Made by a program: the position numbers and the translations under genes
Part shown: piece after piece, positions 1-8,399 of the stretch
How positions within the stretch are numbered: position 1 is the stretch's first letter
How the letters are laid out: every line of letters begins with the position of its first letter
The notes under the pieces: generated by a model
What the model was told of the DNA's origin: nothing
Database searches by the model: none
What the model saw: only the letters and a program-made list of their open reading frames with translations
NCBI GenBank assembly: GCA_964624645.1
Contig: CAZVAD010000022.1
Span: forward strand, 1-26,609
Source: Mariniphaga sp964624645
Lineage (GTDB): Bacteria; Bacteroidota; Bacteroidia; Bacteroidales; Prolixibacteraceae
Direction of reading: 5' to 3'
DNA: 26,609 nucleotides

Positions 1-2
1 AA

Positions 3-305
3 AGTGTTATTGACAACGGACTTCCACCTTTCACCTGCCTCAACGTAAACATTCCGAAAGGGAAACCCAAAGGCATTAAACTCTGCCGCCAGACACGGGG
101 CAAATGGGTGGAAGAGTTTGAAAAAAGGAAAGACCCCCAGGGCAGGGAGTACCACTGGCTTTCGGGATATTTTAAAAATTTCGAAGAGGATTCGCCCGAC
201 ACCGATATTGAAGCGCTTAAAAACAACTACGCAGCGGTCGTTCCTGTTTCCACAGATATGACCTGCTACCCCACCCTTGAAAAACTCAAAAACTGGACAT
301 TTTGA
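3..305 (+). CDS. surE: SurE 5'/3'-nucleotidase, C-terminal part (5' end outside window)
   Basis: The frame is open from the window edge and gives about 100 residues that match the C-terminal half of SurE, a metal-dependent nucleoside monophosphate phosphatase of about 250 residues. Recognisable blocks are LNVNIP, then GIKLCRQ, then the DPQGREYHWLSG stretch, then DTDIEALKNNYAAVVPVSTDMT, and a final LKNWTF. The N-terminal metal site (the paired Asp near residue 8) is upstream of the window and cannot be checked. The stop codon TGA shares its last base with the ATG of the next gene, so the two are probably translationally coupled. Identification is by family pattern and is secure despite the truncation, which is only the window boundary. 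Confidence 0.93.
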   Translation, partial: SVIDNGLPPFTCLNVNIPKGKPKGIKLCRQTRGKWVEEFEKRKDPQGREYHWLSGYFKNFEEDSPDTDIEALKNNYAAVVPVSTDMTCYPTLEKLKNWTF

Positions 306-607
306 TGCAACGTCGTAAACGCAGCCCGTTTGATTCGCCGGGAATCGGATTTGCCATCGGATTTTCTGTTCCGGTGCTTATTTTTTTTGCGGTGTACTGG
401 TTTGGGGAAAGCGGGGTGACTTTTGAAAACTACGTGAAAAATCTGTGGTATCTGCAGGCGCTGATAAAGCTCGGCAGCTTATGTGTGTTTGCCAATCTGC
501 TGGTTTTCATGGGATTTATCCGGTTAAAATACGACCGTTCTGCAAGAGGCGTACTTGGCGCCACAATTCTATATGCGTTTGCCGTTCTCATCTCAAGGAT
601 TTTTTAG
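305..607 (+). CDS. Small conserved-type membrane protein between surE and lpxB
   Basis: A 100-residue protein with a basic N-terminus (MQRRKRS) and three likely membrane segments at about residues 16-34, 50-72 and 82-99. I do not recognise a named family or catalytic motif. The ATG overlaps the surE stop by one base (TGATG), and the stop TAG lies one base before the lpxB start, so it is locked into a three-gene unit. A TTG at 302 would add one residue, but the ATG is preferred. From memory, a small membrane protein often sits between surE and lpxB in Bacteroidota, which suggests a membrane or envelope role. That role is inference. Confidence 0.8.
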   Translation: MQRRKRSPFDSPGIGFAIGFSVPVLIFFAVYWFGESGVTFENYVKNLWYLQALIKLGSLCVFANLLVFMGFIRLKYDRSARGVLGATILYAFAVLISRIF

Positions 608-608
608 C

Positions 609-1742
609 ATGAAGTATTATATCATTGCGGGGGAGGCGTCGGGCGATTTGCATGGTTCAAATCTTATGCGCGCCTTGAAACAGCACGACCCGAAAGCTGA
701 ATTTCAATACTTTGGCGGCGATCTCATGCAGGCTGTGGGCGGGAAACTGGTGAAACACTACCGCGAAATGGCATTCATGGGAATAATCAACGTGCTTCTG
801 AACCTAAGAACCATTGGCCGGAACATGAAATTCTGCCGGCGGGATATCCGGGAATTCAAGCCCGATGTGCTCATTCTGATTGATTATCCGGGATTTAACC
901 TTCGCATGGCAAAATTCGCAAAACAGATCGGCATCCCTGTTTATTACTACATTTCGCCAAAAGTCTGGGCATGGAAGGAGCATCGTGTAAAAAAAATAAA
1001 AACTTCTGTGGATGAGATGTTTACCATTTTGCCGTTTGAAACCGCATTTTATGAAAAACATCATTTCCCTGTAAATTATGTAGGGAATCCGCTGATGGAT
1101 TCTGTGGCTTCGTTCCGGAAAAATGCGCTGTCCAAAGAGGAATTTCTGAAAAAGAATGACCTGAATGAAAAGCCAATAGTGGCGCTGCTTTCTGGCAGCA
1201 GAAAGCATGAAATCAAACAAACGCTGCCCGTGATGAAAAAGGCGGCAGCCGACTTTCCCGGATTTCAGTTTGTAGTAGCCGGAGTGGCTTCGGTTGATGC
1301 GGAGGTTTATGAAAAAATCCTGAGTGATTTTCCGGCGCCGGTTTTATACAACCAAACTTATGAACTGTTAGACAATGCGCACACCGCCCTGGTGGCTTCG
1401 GGAACCGCCACACTGGAAGCCGCTTTGCTCGGCGTTCCGCAGGCGGTATTGTACCGCTTTGCAGGCGGATGGATTTTCCAGTTCATTATGAAAACATTTT
1501 TTCTGAAAGTAAAATGGGCGTCGCTGCCAAATCTCATTCTGAACAAGGAGGCGATCAAAGAGTATATTCAGGTGAATATGACCCTGAACAATGTCAGAAG
1601 TGAACTTGAACGGTTGCTTTTCGAGCAGGAATACCGAAACAAAATAATGAGCGATTACAGCCGTTTAAGAGAGATGATTGGAAAGCCGGGCAGTTCGGAG
1701 CGTGCAGCAAAACAGATGATTGAACGGCTAAAATCCCGCTGA
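609..1742 (+). CDS. lpxB: Lipid-A-disaccharide synthase LpxB
   Basis: 377 residues, the usual LpxB length. It is a GT19-family glycosyltransferase that joins UDP-2,3-diacylglucosamine and lipid X to form the lipid A disaccharide at the inner face of the inner membrane. Visible family blocks are AGEASGD at residues 7-13, the ISPKVWAWK block, VGNPLMD (where many proteobacteria have GHPL), the SGSRKHEI nucleotide-sugar block and the ASGTATLEAAL block. An ATG in the same frame at 555 would overlap the preceding gene by over 50 bp and add residues unlike the family, so 609 (MKYYIIAGEASGD) is chosen. It starts one base after the upstream stop, indicating an operon. It implies a lipid A outer membrane. 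Confidence 0.95.
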   Translation: MKYYIIAGEASGDLHGSNLMRALKQHDPKAEFQYFGGDLMQAVGGKLVKHYREMAFMGIINVLLNLRTIGRNMKFCRRDIREFKPDVLILIDYPGFNLRMAKFAKQIGIPVYYYISPKVWAWKEHRVKKIKTSVDEMFTILPFETAFYEKHHFPVNYVGNPLMDSVASFRKNALSKEEFLKKNDLNEKPIVALLSGSRKHEIKQTLPVMKKAAADFPGFQFVVAGVASVDAEVYEKILSDFPAPVLYNQTYELLDNAHTALVASGTATLEAALLGVPQAVLYRFAGGWIFQFIMKTFFLKVKWASLPNLILNKEAIKEYIQVNMTLNNVRSELERLLFEQEYRNKIMSDYSRLREMIGKPGSSERAAKQMIERLKSR

Positions 1743-1790
1743 TTATTAAGTCGGCGCTTCGGTAAAAAGGCAAACGGAAATATAAAACGC

Positions 1791-4205
1791 ATGTATAGTT
1801 TATTTAAAAAAGAGATAAAAATATTTTTCGGTTCTCTGATTGGCTATATGGCTATTCTGGTTTTCCTTTTGGTCACGGGCCTGTTTCTCTGGGTTTTTCC
1901 GGGGCCGTATAATATTCCCGATAACGGATACGCCACACTGGAAGGTTTCTTTTCCTTAGCTCCGTGGCTCTATCTTTTCCTGATTCCGGCGATTACCATG
2001 CGCCTGTTTGCCGACGAAAAACGTTCGGGAACCATTGAAACCCTGCTCACCCGCCCACTGTCCGATTTTCAGATTATCACTGCCAAATTCTTGGCAGGAA
2101 TGGCGCTGGTTGCTTTCTCGCTACTCCCCACCCTGCTTTGGTTTCTTTCTGTCTATCTCCTTGGAAATCCGGTCGGGAATATCGACACGGGAGCCACCTG
2201 GGGCTCTTTTTTCGGACTTTTCTTTCTGGCGGCGATTTACGTGGCAATCGGAATCTTTGCATCATCGATCACTGACAATCAGATTGTTTCATTTATCCTG
2301 GCACTGGCGCTCTCCTTTGTTTTCTATACGGGGTTTGATTTTATTGCCAGCTCCGGAATCTTCTATTTTCTTGAAAGAATCTTGGAATGGCTCAGCATCG
2401 ACAGTCACTACCTGTCCGCTTCGCGCGGGGTGATTGACATGCGCGATGTTGTCTATTTTGTTGGCATGACCTTCCTGTTTCTATTTTTCACACGAAGCTT
2501 TTTGCGCAAAAGGAATCGGAAAAACAGAAAATTCAGATGGAACAGCGCCGGTGTTCTTGTGTTGGCGCTGGTTGTTTTTATCGCTTCGGAGAACTTTCTT
2601 TACCGGATTGACCTGACGTCCGATAAAAGATACACGCTTTCCCCGGTCAGCGCTCAAATGGCATCTGAGCTTGAAAATCCGGTGGAAATTGAATTGTATT
2701 TAGCCGGAAAACTGGAGTCGGGATTGAGAAAACTGCAACAGGAAGTGCTTGAAAAAATTGCAGTGCTGAATGTCTATTCCCCACAAAACATCCGGATTAA
2801 AATCATTGATCCCCATGCCATTGCAAATGCCGACAGGCGGGAAGAGTACATTGAAAGACTGATTGGCAAAGGCATTCAGCCCACAAGTTTCAGGCAACAA
2901 ACCGAGCAGGGCGTGAGTACGCGATTGATTTTTCCCGGTGGAATTGTGCGCTACGACGGCAGGGAAGCTGCCGTAAATTTCCTGAAATACAACCCCGATT
3001 TTTCGCATGAAGCCAATTTCAACCATTCGTATGAAAATGTGGAATTTGAACTGGTAAGCGCTTTTCAGAAACTGATGCGCACCAAAAAGTCAACAGTTGC
3101 CTTTTTGGAAGGACACGGCGAAGCAGACCGTTACAGGGTTTATGATTTTACTTCGGCGCTTTCGGAAAATTTTTTCGTCAGAAGAATTTCTGCCGACTCA
3201 CTAGCTGCTTCACCTGCATCGGCTGACATACTCATCATTGCTGATCCGGTTGAACCTTTCCCGGAAAAGGACAAATTCCACATTGACCAGTTTATCATGC
3301 AGGGCGGCAAGGTGTTATGGCTCATCAGTCCGGTTCAGGTGAGTTCTGACAGCTTGTCAAAAGGACATCAGACCCTGGCGTTTCCGCGCGATTTAAACCT
3401 GAACGACCAGCTTTTCAAATACGGCATACGGCTCAATTATGACCTGTTGCAGGATGTTGAATGTGCCCGTATCCGCGTCAACACCGCTCCTCCCGGCGCT
3501 GCACCGCAGTTCACGCTACACCCCTGGTACTATTCGCCGCTGCTGATTCCTGCGGACGACCACCCGCTCAGCAGAAACCTTAACCGGCTGTTTGCAGAAT
3601 TTGTCTCATCCATCGATACGGTCTCGGGCAACCCAAGCGTCAGAAAAGATATTATTCTGACCACATCCCCCTATGCAAGAGCGGTAAAATCCCCGTCAAC
3701 CGTGAGCCTTCGGAACATTGACAACCCCCCGGCGCGCGAACTTTTCAACCGGCCATTTATTCCGGCAGGAGTTCTTCTGGAAGGGAAATTCACATCAAAT
3801 TTCAAAAACCGGATGCTTGAGCCGCTTGGAATTTCTCCCGGCAAAACAATCGAAGAAAGCCGCCCAACAAAAATGGCGGTGATTGCCGACGGCGGAATAA
3901 TCACCAATCCGGCAGATTACTCAACCAATCCTCCGCGAACCTCCGAAATGGGTTTTGACCGGGTTTCGGGACAAACATTCGGCAACAGGGAATTCCTTTT
4001 AAACGCGGTCTATTATCTGAATGACGAAACCGGAATCATCCACTTGCGCAGTCAGACCCAAAAACTCAGGTTGCTGGACAAAGTGAAGCTGCGCGAGGAA
4101 AAACCATTCTGGCAATGGCTGAATGTATTGGCGCCCTTACTTTTAACAGGAATCTGGGGAATATTATACAACCTGCTACGCCGGCGCCGGTTTGCCCGTT
4201 CATAA
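1791..4205 (+). CDS. gldG: Fused ABC-2 permease and GldG-like auxiliary protein
   Basis: 804 residues with two parts. Residues 1 to about 235 form an ABC-2 type permease with about six membrane segments and the typical LFADEKRSGTIETLLTRPLS block, as in GldF. After a basic linker, a membrane segment at about 250-270 leads into a long extracytoplasmic region of the GldG/ABC-auxiliary family (RIDLTSDKRYTLSP start, VAFLEGHGEAD block). A final membrane segment near 780-797 is followed by an Arg-rich tail. In gliding Flavobacterium, GldF and GldG are separate proteins that work with the ATPase GldA; here they are one chain. No ATPase gene is nearby, so the partner must be elsewhere. Presence of this family does not prove gliding, and the substrate is unknown. 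It follows lpxB by 48 bp. Confidence 0.85.
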   Translation: MYSLFKKEIKIFFGSLIGYMAILVFLLVTGLFLWVFPGPYNIPDNGYATLEGFFSLAPWLYLFLIPAITMRLFADEKRSGTIETLLTRPLSDFQIITAKFLAGMALVAFSLLPTLLWFLSVYLLGNPVGNIDTGATWGSFFGLFFLAAIYVAIGIFASSITDNQIVSFILALALSFVFYTGFDFIASSGIFYFLERILEWLSIDSHYLSASRGVIDMRDVVYFVGMTFLFLFFTRSFLRKRNRKNRKFRWNSAGVLVLALVVFIASENFLYRIDLTSDKRYTLSPVSAQMASELENPVEIELYLAGKLESGLRKLQQEVLEKIAVLNVYSPQNIRIKIIDPHAIANADRREEYIERLIGKGIQPTSFRQQTEQGVSTRLIFPGGIVRYDGREAAVNFLKYNPDFSHEANFNHSYENVEFELVSAFQKLMRTKKSTVAFLEGHGEADRYRVYDFTSALSENFFVRRISADSLAASPASADILIIADPVEPFPEKDKFHIDQFIMQGGKVLWLISPVQVSSDSLSKGHQTLAFPRDLNLNDQLFKYGIRLNYDLLQDVECARIRVNTAPPGAAPQFTLHPWYYSPLLIPADDHPLSRNLNRLFAEFVSSIDTVSGNPSVRKDIILTTSPYARAVKSPSTVSLRNIDNPPARELFNRPFIPAGVLLEGKFTSNFKNRMLEPLGISPGKTIEESRPTKMAVIADGGIITNPADYSTNPPRTSEMGFDRVSGQTFGNREFLLNAVYYLNDETGIIHLRSQTQKLRLLDKVKLREEKPFWQWLNVLAPLLLTGIWGILYNLLRRRRFARS

Positions 4206-4255
4206 AAACTTATAAAAATCAAATCTTTCGTTACCTTTAAAAAGATTAAAGTTTG

Positions 4256-4263
4256 TATATTCG
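4256..4263 (+). promoter_or_regulatory. Possible -7 promoter box for dnaN
   Basis: TATATTCG differs by one base from the Bacteroidota -7 consensus TAnnTTTG and lies in the 166-bp gap before dnaN, about 110 bp from the ATG. I find no convincing -33 TTTG at the usual 17-23 nt spacing, so the call is weak. Confidence 0.3.
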
Positions 4264-4371
4264 TTTCCTGATTTATAAATGAGATGAAAAACAACTGAAT
4301 TAAGCAGCAGAAGCAGATTTGAGTTGAATCGTTTCTGCTTTGAATGAAGAAAACAATAAAAAATAATTATC

Positions 4372-5502
4372 ATGAAATTTGTAGTATCAAGTACTGAGTT
4401 ATTGAGCCATTTGTCAGCCATCAGCAGGGTTATCAGCAGCAAAAACACCATTCCGATTCTGGACAATTTCCTGTTTGAATTAACAGATACCAACCTGACA
4501 ATCATGGCCTCTGACCTTGAATCAACATTAATCACCCGGATTGAACTGGACAACACCGAGGGACAGGGCGTAGTTGCCATACCGGCGCGGCTGCTCATTG
4601 ACACGCTGAAAGAATTTCCGGAACAACCATTGACTTTTCAGATCAATGAAGAGACCTTTGGTATTGAAGTTTTTTCAGACAATGGAAAATACAGCATTGT
4701 CGGGCAAAGTGGCGAGGAATACCCGGAAACGCCTAATGTTGATGAGGAGAAGTCGGTTTCAGTGACTGTTGCTCCAAAAGTTTTACAGAAAGGCATTGAA
4801 AAGACCATTTTTGCAACGGCAGATGATGAGCTTCGTCCGGTGATGAACGGAATTTTTGTGGAATTATCGCCCGAAAACATAAGCTTTGTGGCTTCCGATG
4901 CGCATAAACTGGTACGCTACCGCAGAACCGATGCTACGGCAGAATTTGAATCGTCTTTCATTCTCCCCAAAAAGCCGGCAAGCCTGCTGAACAACCTGCT
5001 GCCAAAAGAAGATCATCAGGTGAAGCTCGATTTTGACAATAAAAATGCCATGTTTACCCTGACCAACTACACCTTGATCTGCCGGTTGGTTGAAGGGAAT
5101 TTCCCAAGTTATAACTCGGTGATTCCCAAAGACAACCCATTCCTGATGGTTATTGACAGGCTGGCATTTTACAATACGCTAAGGCGCGTTTCAATTTTCT
5201 CCAGTCAGGCAAGCAATCTTGTCAAACTGAACATTAGTGACAACCAGTTAGTGGTTTCCGCACAGGATATTGATTTTTCCATTTCAGCGGTGGAGCGCCT
5301 GAACTGCGACTATGAAGGCGACGAGATTGAAATCGGCTTCAAATCCACTTTTCTTGTGGAAATTCTTTCAAACATCTCCTCGGCAAATATCCGTATGGAG
5401 CTGAGCGAGCCGTCCCGTGCCGGCCTGCTGCTGCCTGCCGACATTCAGGATGAAGCGGAAGATGTGCTCATGCTTCTGATGCCCATGATGGTCAATGCCT
5501 GA
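4372..5502 (+). CDS. dnaN: DNA polymerase III subunit beta (sliding clamp)
   Basis: 376 residues, the usual size for the clamp in this phylum. The N-terminus MKFVVSSTELLSHLSAISRVI followed by PILDNFLFEL is typical, and three repeats of the clamp fold can be traced to the C-terminal block LLLPADIQDEAEDVLMLLMPMM. The protein dimerises into a ring that tethers DNA polymerase III and repair enzymes to DNA. The ATG at 4372 follows an AT-rich leader of 166 bp, so it probably has its own promoter. No dnaA, recF or gyrB lies beside it, and I see no cluster of DnaA boxes, so this is not evidence of the origin. Confidence 0.97.
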   Translation: MKFVVSSTELLSHLSAISRVISSKNTIPILDNFLFELTDTNLTIMASDLESTLITRIELDNTEGQGVVAIPARLLIDTLKEFPEQPLTFQINEETFGIEVFSDNGKYSIVGQSGEEYPETPNVDEEKSVSVTVAPKVLQKGIEKTIFATADDELRPVMNGIFVELSPENISFVASDAHKLVRYRRTDATAEFESSFILPKKPASLLNNLLPKEDHQVKLDFDNKNAMFTLTNYTLICRLVEGNFPSYNSVIPKDNPFLMVIDRLAFYNTLRRVSIFSSQASNLVKLNISDNQLVVSAQDIDFSISAVERLNCDYEGDEIEIGFKSTFLVEILSNISSANIRMELSEPSRAGLLLPADIQDEAEDVLMLLMPMMVNA

Positions 5503-5537
5503 TATTTTTCTGTAAAAAAGAAAACTTAAAAATATCG
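5501..5537. repeat. AT-rich inverted repeat at the dnaN stop
   Basis: GATATTTTT at 5501-5509 is the exact reverse complement of AAAAATATC at 5529-5537, with a 19-nt spacer. A second small hairpin follows: AGCCT 5558-5562, loop GTAA, AGGCT 5567-5571. Either may help end dnaN transcripts, but neither has a clear T-tract after it. The rest of the gap to 5717 is AT-rich with no ORF I can support. Confidence 0.35.
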
Positions 5538-5717
5538 CAAAAGCACAATACATAAAAGCCTGTAAAGGCTGATATTATGATATTTATTCTTCAGTAATTT
5601 TAAGGAAATAATTTTTGAGAGCAATTCAAAATTTATATTTCACAAAACATTTTGTATAATAGAACATAAAATAGCCAGAATTCATTTTGGACTATTTTCT
5701 ATATTTAACACGAAATC

Positions 5718-6524
5718 ATGCAGTTAAATTTAAAAAACCCAATCGTTTTTCTCGACCTTGAAACAACCGGTATTGACATTGCCACAGACCGGATTGTGGA
5801 AATCGCCCTGCTTAAAATTCATCTCGACAATTCCGAAGAGGAGATCACGCTCCGGGTAAATCCTGAAATGCCCATTTCAGCAGAAGCAACCCGCGTGCAC
5901 GGCATTACAAATGATGACGTTGCAAATGAACCTGTTTTTAAGGAAGTGGCTAAAAACCTTGCAAAATTCATTGAAGGCTGTGACCTGGCAGGGTTCAATT
6001 CAAACCGTTTTGACATTCCGCTGCTGGCCGAAGAATTTTTGCGTGCCGATGTGGACATTGATTTGAAAAAGCGCAAATTTATTGATGTACAGGCAATTTT
6101 TCACAAAATGGAAAAACGGACACTCGCCGCCGCCTACCTTTTTTATTGCAACAAAACACTGACTGACGCGCACAATGCCATGGCTGACACCAAAGCAACA
6201 TACGAAGTGCTGAAAGCACAGCTTGACACCTATCAGGAACGGGAATATGAAGATAATCACGGGAAAATATCTGTGCCGATTGTAAATGACATGGAAAAAC
6301 TCAGTGAGTTTTCGTCCTACGACCGCAATGTGGATTATGTTGGCCGGATAGTCTATAACGACAAAGGCGTGGAAGTTTTCAACTTCGGGAAAAACAAAGG
6401 CGTTCCGGTGGAAAAAGTTTTGGAGGAACAACCCGGATATTATGGCTGGATTATGAACAGTGAGTTTCCTTTATACACCAAAAAGGTTCTCACTCAAATC
6501 AAGCTGCGCATGATGGAAAAATAA
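5718..6524 (+). CDS. DEDDh 3'-5' exonuclease with ExoX-like C-terminal domain
   Basis: 268 residues. Residues 8 to about 170 form an RNase T/DnaQ-type exonuclease domain with all acidic residues present: D13 and E15 in FLDLETTG, D99 in NRFDIPLL, and H152 and D157 in AHNAMADTKAT. A linker leads to a C-terminal module (about 215-265) containing NFGKNKGVPVEKVLEEQPGYYGWIM, resembling the small domain found after ExoX-type exonucleases. Such enzymes remove nucleotides from 3' ends and may act in proofreading or repair; it is not a fused polymerase subunit. It lies 215 bp after dnaN and probably forms its own unit. Assignment to proofreading rather than repair or RNA processing is open. Confidence 0.88.
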   Translation: MQLNLKNPIVFLDLETTGIDIATDRIVEIALLKIHLDNSEEEITLRVNPEMPISAEATRVHGITNDDVANEPVFKEVAKNLAKFIEGCDLAGFNSNRFDIPLLAEEFLRADVDIDLKKRKFIDVQAIFHKMEKRTLAAAYLFYCNKTLTDAHNAMADTKATYEVLKAQLDTYQEREYEDNHGKISVPIVNDMEKLSEFSSYDRNVDYVGRIVYNDKGVEVFNFGKNKGVPVEKVLEEQPGYYGWIMNSEFPLYTKKVLTQIKLRMMEK

Positions 6525-6532
6525 ACGCCGTT

Positions 6533-6540
6533 TATCTTTG
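6533..6540 (+). promoter_or_regulatory. -7 promoter box upstream of the hydrolase-thioesterase pair
   Basis: TATCTTTG is a perfect match to TAnnTTTG and lies 35 nt before the ATG at 6576, in the 51-bp gap after the exonuclease gene. A -33 TTTG at the normal distance is not evident, so support rests on the -7 box and position. Confidence 0.5.
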
Positions 6541-6575
6541 AAAGCATTTCACAGGCATCTGAATACCAGCATTCA

Positions 6576-7190
6576 ATGAAAATAATTTGCATCGGAAAAA
6601 ATTATCTTGCGCATATCCGGGAAATGGATAGCAAAATTCCCGGTGAGCCTGTCTTTTTCCTGAAACCCGACACGGCACTGCTGCGCAACAATGACCCGTT
6701 TTATATTCCCGACTGGACAAATAATCTTCACCACGAAGTGGAATTGGTGCTGCGCATTTGCCGTCTTGGAAAGAACATTGACCGGCAGTTTGCCCACCGC
6801 TACTACGATGCCATCGGGCTTGGCATAGACTTTACCGCGAGGGATGTGCAAAGCGAGCTGATAAAAAAGGGACTGCCCTGGGAAAAAGCGAAGGCTTTTG
6901 ATTATTCGGCGGCCATCAGCAGTAAATTTGTCTCTGTGGCCGATATCCGGGAACCGTCAAAAATCAGATTCAGGCTGGACGTCAACGGGCAGACCGCTCA
7001 GGAAGCAACACCGGAACGGATGATCTTCGGCTTTGACGAAATCATTTCGCATGTCTCAAAGTTTATGACGCTGCGGATTGGTGACCTGATTTACACCGGA
7101 ACACCTGAAGGTGTTGGCCCGGTGAAAATCGGCGACCGGCTGGAAGGATTTCTGAAAAATGAGAAAATGTTTGATTTTATGATAAAATAG
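6576..7190 (+). CDS. Fumarylacetoacetate hydrolase-family protein
   Basis: 204 residues, matching the short single-domain FAH fold (FAHD1/YcgM type). The divalent-metal ligands are visible: E54 and E56 in HHEVELV and D85 in GIDFTARD. K106 follows the PWEKAKAFD block, and IYTGTPEGVGPVKIGDRL closes the fold. Members hydrolyse or decarboxylate acylpyruvates, oxaloacetate and related diketo acids, so the substrate cannot be read from sequence. The next gene, a hotdog thioesterase, starts four bases after its stop, so the two are almost certainly co-transcribed. A tyrosine-degradation role is not supported, because no homogentisate-pathway gene is nearby. Confidence 0.88.
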   Translation: MKIICIGKNYLAHIREMDSKIPGEPVFFLKPDTALLRNNDPFYIPDWTNNLHHEVELVLRICRLGKNIDRQFAHRYYDAIGLGIDFTARDVQSELIKKGLPWEKAKAFDYSAAISSKFVSVADIREPSKIRFRLDVNGQTAQEATPERMIFGFDEIISHVSKFMTLRIGDLIYTGTPEGVGPVKIGDRLEGFLKNEKMFDFMIK

Positions 7191-7194
7191 CAGA

Positions 7195-7626
7195 ATGATT
7201 ATTGAAGACCATCATTTTGAATTGGAAATGGAAGTCCGCGACTACGAATGCGACCTCCAGGGAATTGTGAACAATTCGGTGTATCTGAATTACTTCGAGC
7301 ACTGCCGCCACCAGTTTTCAGCCCAGGCCGGACTCGACTTTTCCAAAATGCACAACGAAGAAGGCATTGACCCGGTAGCCATTCGCGTGGAAGTGGATTA
7401 CAAATTTCCGCTCAAACCCGGCGACAAGTTCCTGGTACGGCTGAGAATGTCTAAAAAAGGAAGATTGCGCATGATTTTCAGGCAGCAGATTATCCGCATA
7501 CCCGACCACAAACTGATGACCGACGCCCGCATCACATTGGTTCTCACAAAAAACGGCAAGCCTCTGCCTTTTGATATTTTGGATAAAAAAATCAGGGAGG
7601 CAGGATTTATTATTGAGGAAAGTTGA
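7195..7626 (+). CDS. Acyl-CoA thioesterase, hotdog fold (YbgC/FadM-like)
   Basis: 143 residues with the 4HBT family signature at the N-terminus: VRDYECDLQGIVNNSVYLNYFEHCR, in which D20 matches the catalytic Asp of YbgC/FadM-type enzymes and the NNSVYLNYFE segment forms the hot-dog helix start. The family hydrolyses acyl-CoA thioesters. Length is typical. The start ATG is four bases downstream of the hydrolase stop, so it is the second gene of that operon. No substrate can be assigned from sequence. Downstream the gene faces the PIN toxin gene tail to tail. Confidence 0.88.
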   Translation: MIIEDHHFELEMEVRDYECDLQGIVNNSVYLNYFEHCRHQFSAQAGLDFSKMHNEEGIDPVAIRVEVDYKFPLKPGDKFLVRLRMSKKGRLRMIFRQQIIRIPDHKLMTDARITLVLTKNGKPLPFDILDKKIREAGFIIEES

Positions 7627-7676
7627 AAATACCAATATGCCAAACGACTACCTGCTTATCAAAAAAGGAGTGTAAC

Positions 7677-8111
7677 TTAAACTCTGTCTGATTTTTCTCT
7701 CATTTTTAAAAAATCCAGCGGAGTCAAAACTGCAATTTTTGATTTTCTGTAGTCTTTAATATTTCGCGTAACAATGGCATCTACATCGTCAATAGTCAAT
7801 GCTGATGAATATTGAATAGAATCCTCAAAATCTTTAAAATCATTTTTTAGGGCTTGTAGAATTTCTATTTTTGTAACACCAACAATATCAACCATTTCCA
7901 TGAGGCTTTCAACGACTTCAAGTGCTTTTTTATGGCCTAAAAATTTTCTGACAACATAGTAAATATTACTAATACTTAATGCTGATAAAAACAATGTAAC
8001 ATTACCTGACTCGTTAAGCTCAAAAAGTTCGCTTGCCGGATTGGCATGAGGTTCTCTGTCAGTAAAAAAGTCAATAACTACATCTGAATCTATAAACAGT
8101 TTAAACGCCAT
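7677..8111 (-). CDS. PIN-domain ribonuclease toxin
   Basis: 144 residues making up one PIN domain. The first strand LFIDSDVVIDFF carries D8 and D14. The later acidic blocks are DFKDFEDSIQY (D97) and DDVDAIVTRNIKDY (D111, D120), followed by the usual IAVLTPLDFL end. The second conserved position reads SNIYY rather than Glu, as I recall for this PIN_3/PilT-like branch. PIN toxins are Mg2+-dependent RNases that cleave tRNA, rRNA or mRNA; the target here is unknown. Its start overlaps the antitoxin stop by 11 bp. The pair is clearly more AT-rich than its neighbours and sits between housekeeping genes, which suggests horizontal acquisition. Confidence 0.9.
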   Translation of the reverse strand: MAFKLFIDSDVVIDFFTDREPHANPASELFELNESGNVTLFLSALSISNIYYVVRKFLGHKKALEVVESLMEMVDIVGVTKIEILQALKNDFKDFEDSIQYSSALTIDDVDAIVTRNIKDYRKSKIAVLTPLDFLKMREKSDRV

Positions 8112-8355
8112 ATTTTTTTGTTCGTTCTTCTGTTAAAATTTCTTTATAATCAACAGGTTCGTCAGTTTTGATTATTCCCCTCAGCCGTCTGACTTTAGGA
8201 GAAAGTTCCTTTTTCTTAATTTTCCTTTTATCAATAGCTATTAGTTTGAAGTAGTTTTCAACCAATTCTGAGACACTTTGCCCTTTTTCTTTAGCGTATC
8301 TTTTGGCAATTTCAATAACCTCTTTATCTATTGTTAATGTCAATTTAGTGCTCAT
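8101..8355 (-). CDS. Ribbon-helix-helix antitoxin (DUF6364-like)
   Basis: 84 residues. The N-terminal 40 form a ribbon-helix-helix DNA-binding unit (KLTLTIDKEVIEIAKRYAKE, then KGQSVSELVENYF), which resembles the DUF6364 antitoxin family. The Lys-rich C-terminal half ending in DYKEILTEERTKKYG would bind the PIN toxin. It is the first gene of the pair, and its end overlaps the toxin start by 11 bp, the usual VapBC-type arrangement that couples antitoxin to toxin synthesis. An inverted repeat across its promoter is a likely autoregulatory site. Confidence 0.88.
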   Translation of the reverse strand: MSTKLTLTIDKEVIEIAKRYAKEKGQSVSELVENYFKLIAIDKRKIKKKELSPKVRRLRGIIKTDEPVDYKEILTEERTKKYGV

Positions 8356-8369
8356 AATGCCTTTTTTAA

Positions 8370-8399
8370 CAAAAATACGTGTTTGTTTTCAAAAGACAA
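8370..8399 (-). promoter_or_regulatory. Promoter of the toxin-antitoxin operon
   Basis: On the minus strand, TTG (8399-8397), a 19-nt spacer and TATTTTTG (8377-8370) give a full match to the Bacteroidota promoter TTG/TTTG-N19-TAnnTTTG. The -7 box ends 14 nt before the antitoxin ATG, so the leader would be only about 10 nt. Confidence 0.7.

Noticed and set aside
555..608. Upstream ATG for lpxB at 555
   Set aside because: It would overlap the preceding membrane-protein gene by over 50 bp and prepend residues absent from the family; MKYYIIAGEASGD at 609 fits the known start.
4181..4190. CCGGCGCCGG palindrome as a terminator of the GldFG-like gene
   Set aside because: It lies inside the coding sequence and is not followed by a T-tract; it is explained by Arg codons.
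4206..5717. Replication origin near dnaN
   Set aside because: No DnaA-box cluster (TTATNCACA) and no dnaA, recF or gyrB nearby. In Bacteroidota dnaN is often not beside dnaA.
5718..6524. DNA polymerase III epsilon subunit (dnaQ) beside dnaN
   Set aside because: The exonuclease domain is similar, but the ExoX-like C-terminal module and lack of a recognisable alpha-binding region argue against naming it dnaQ.
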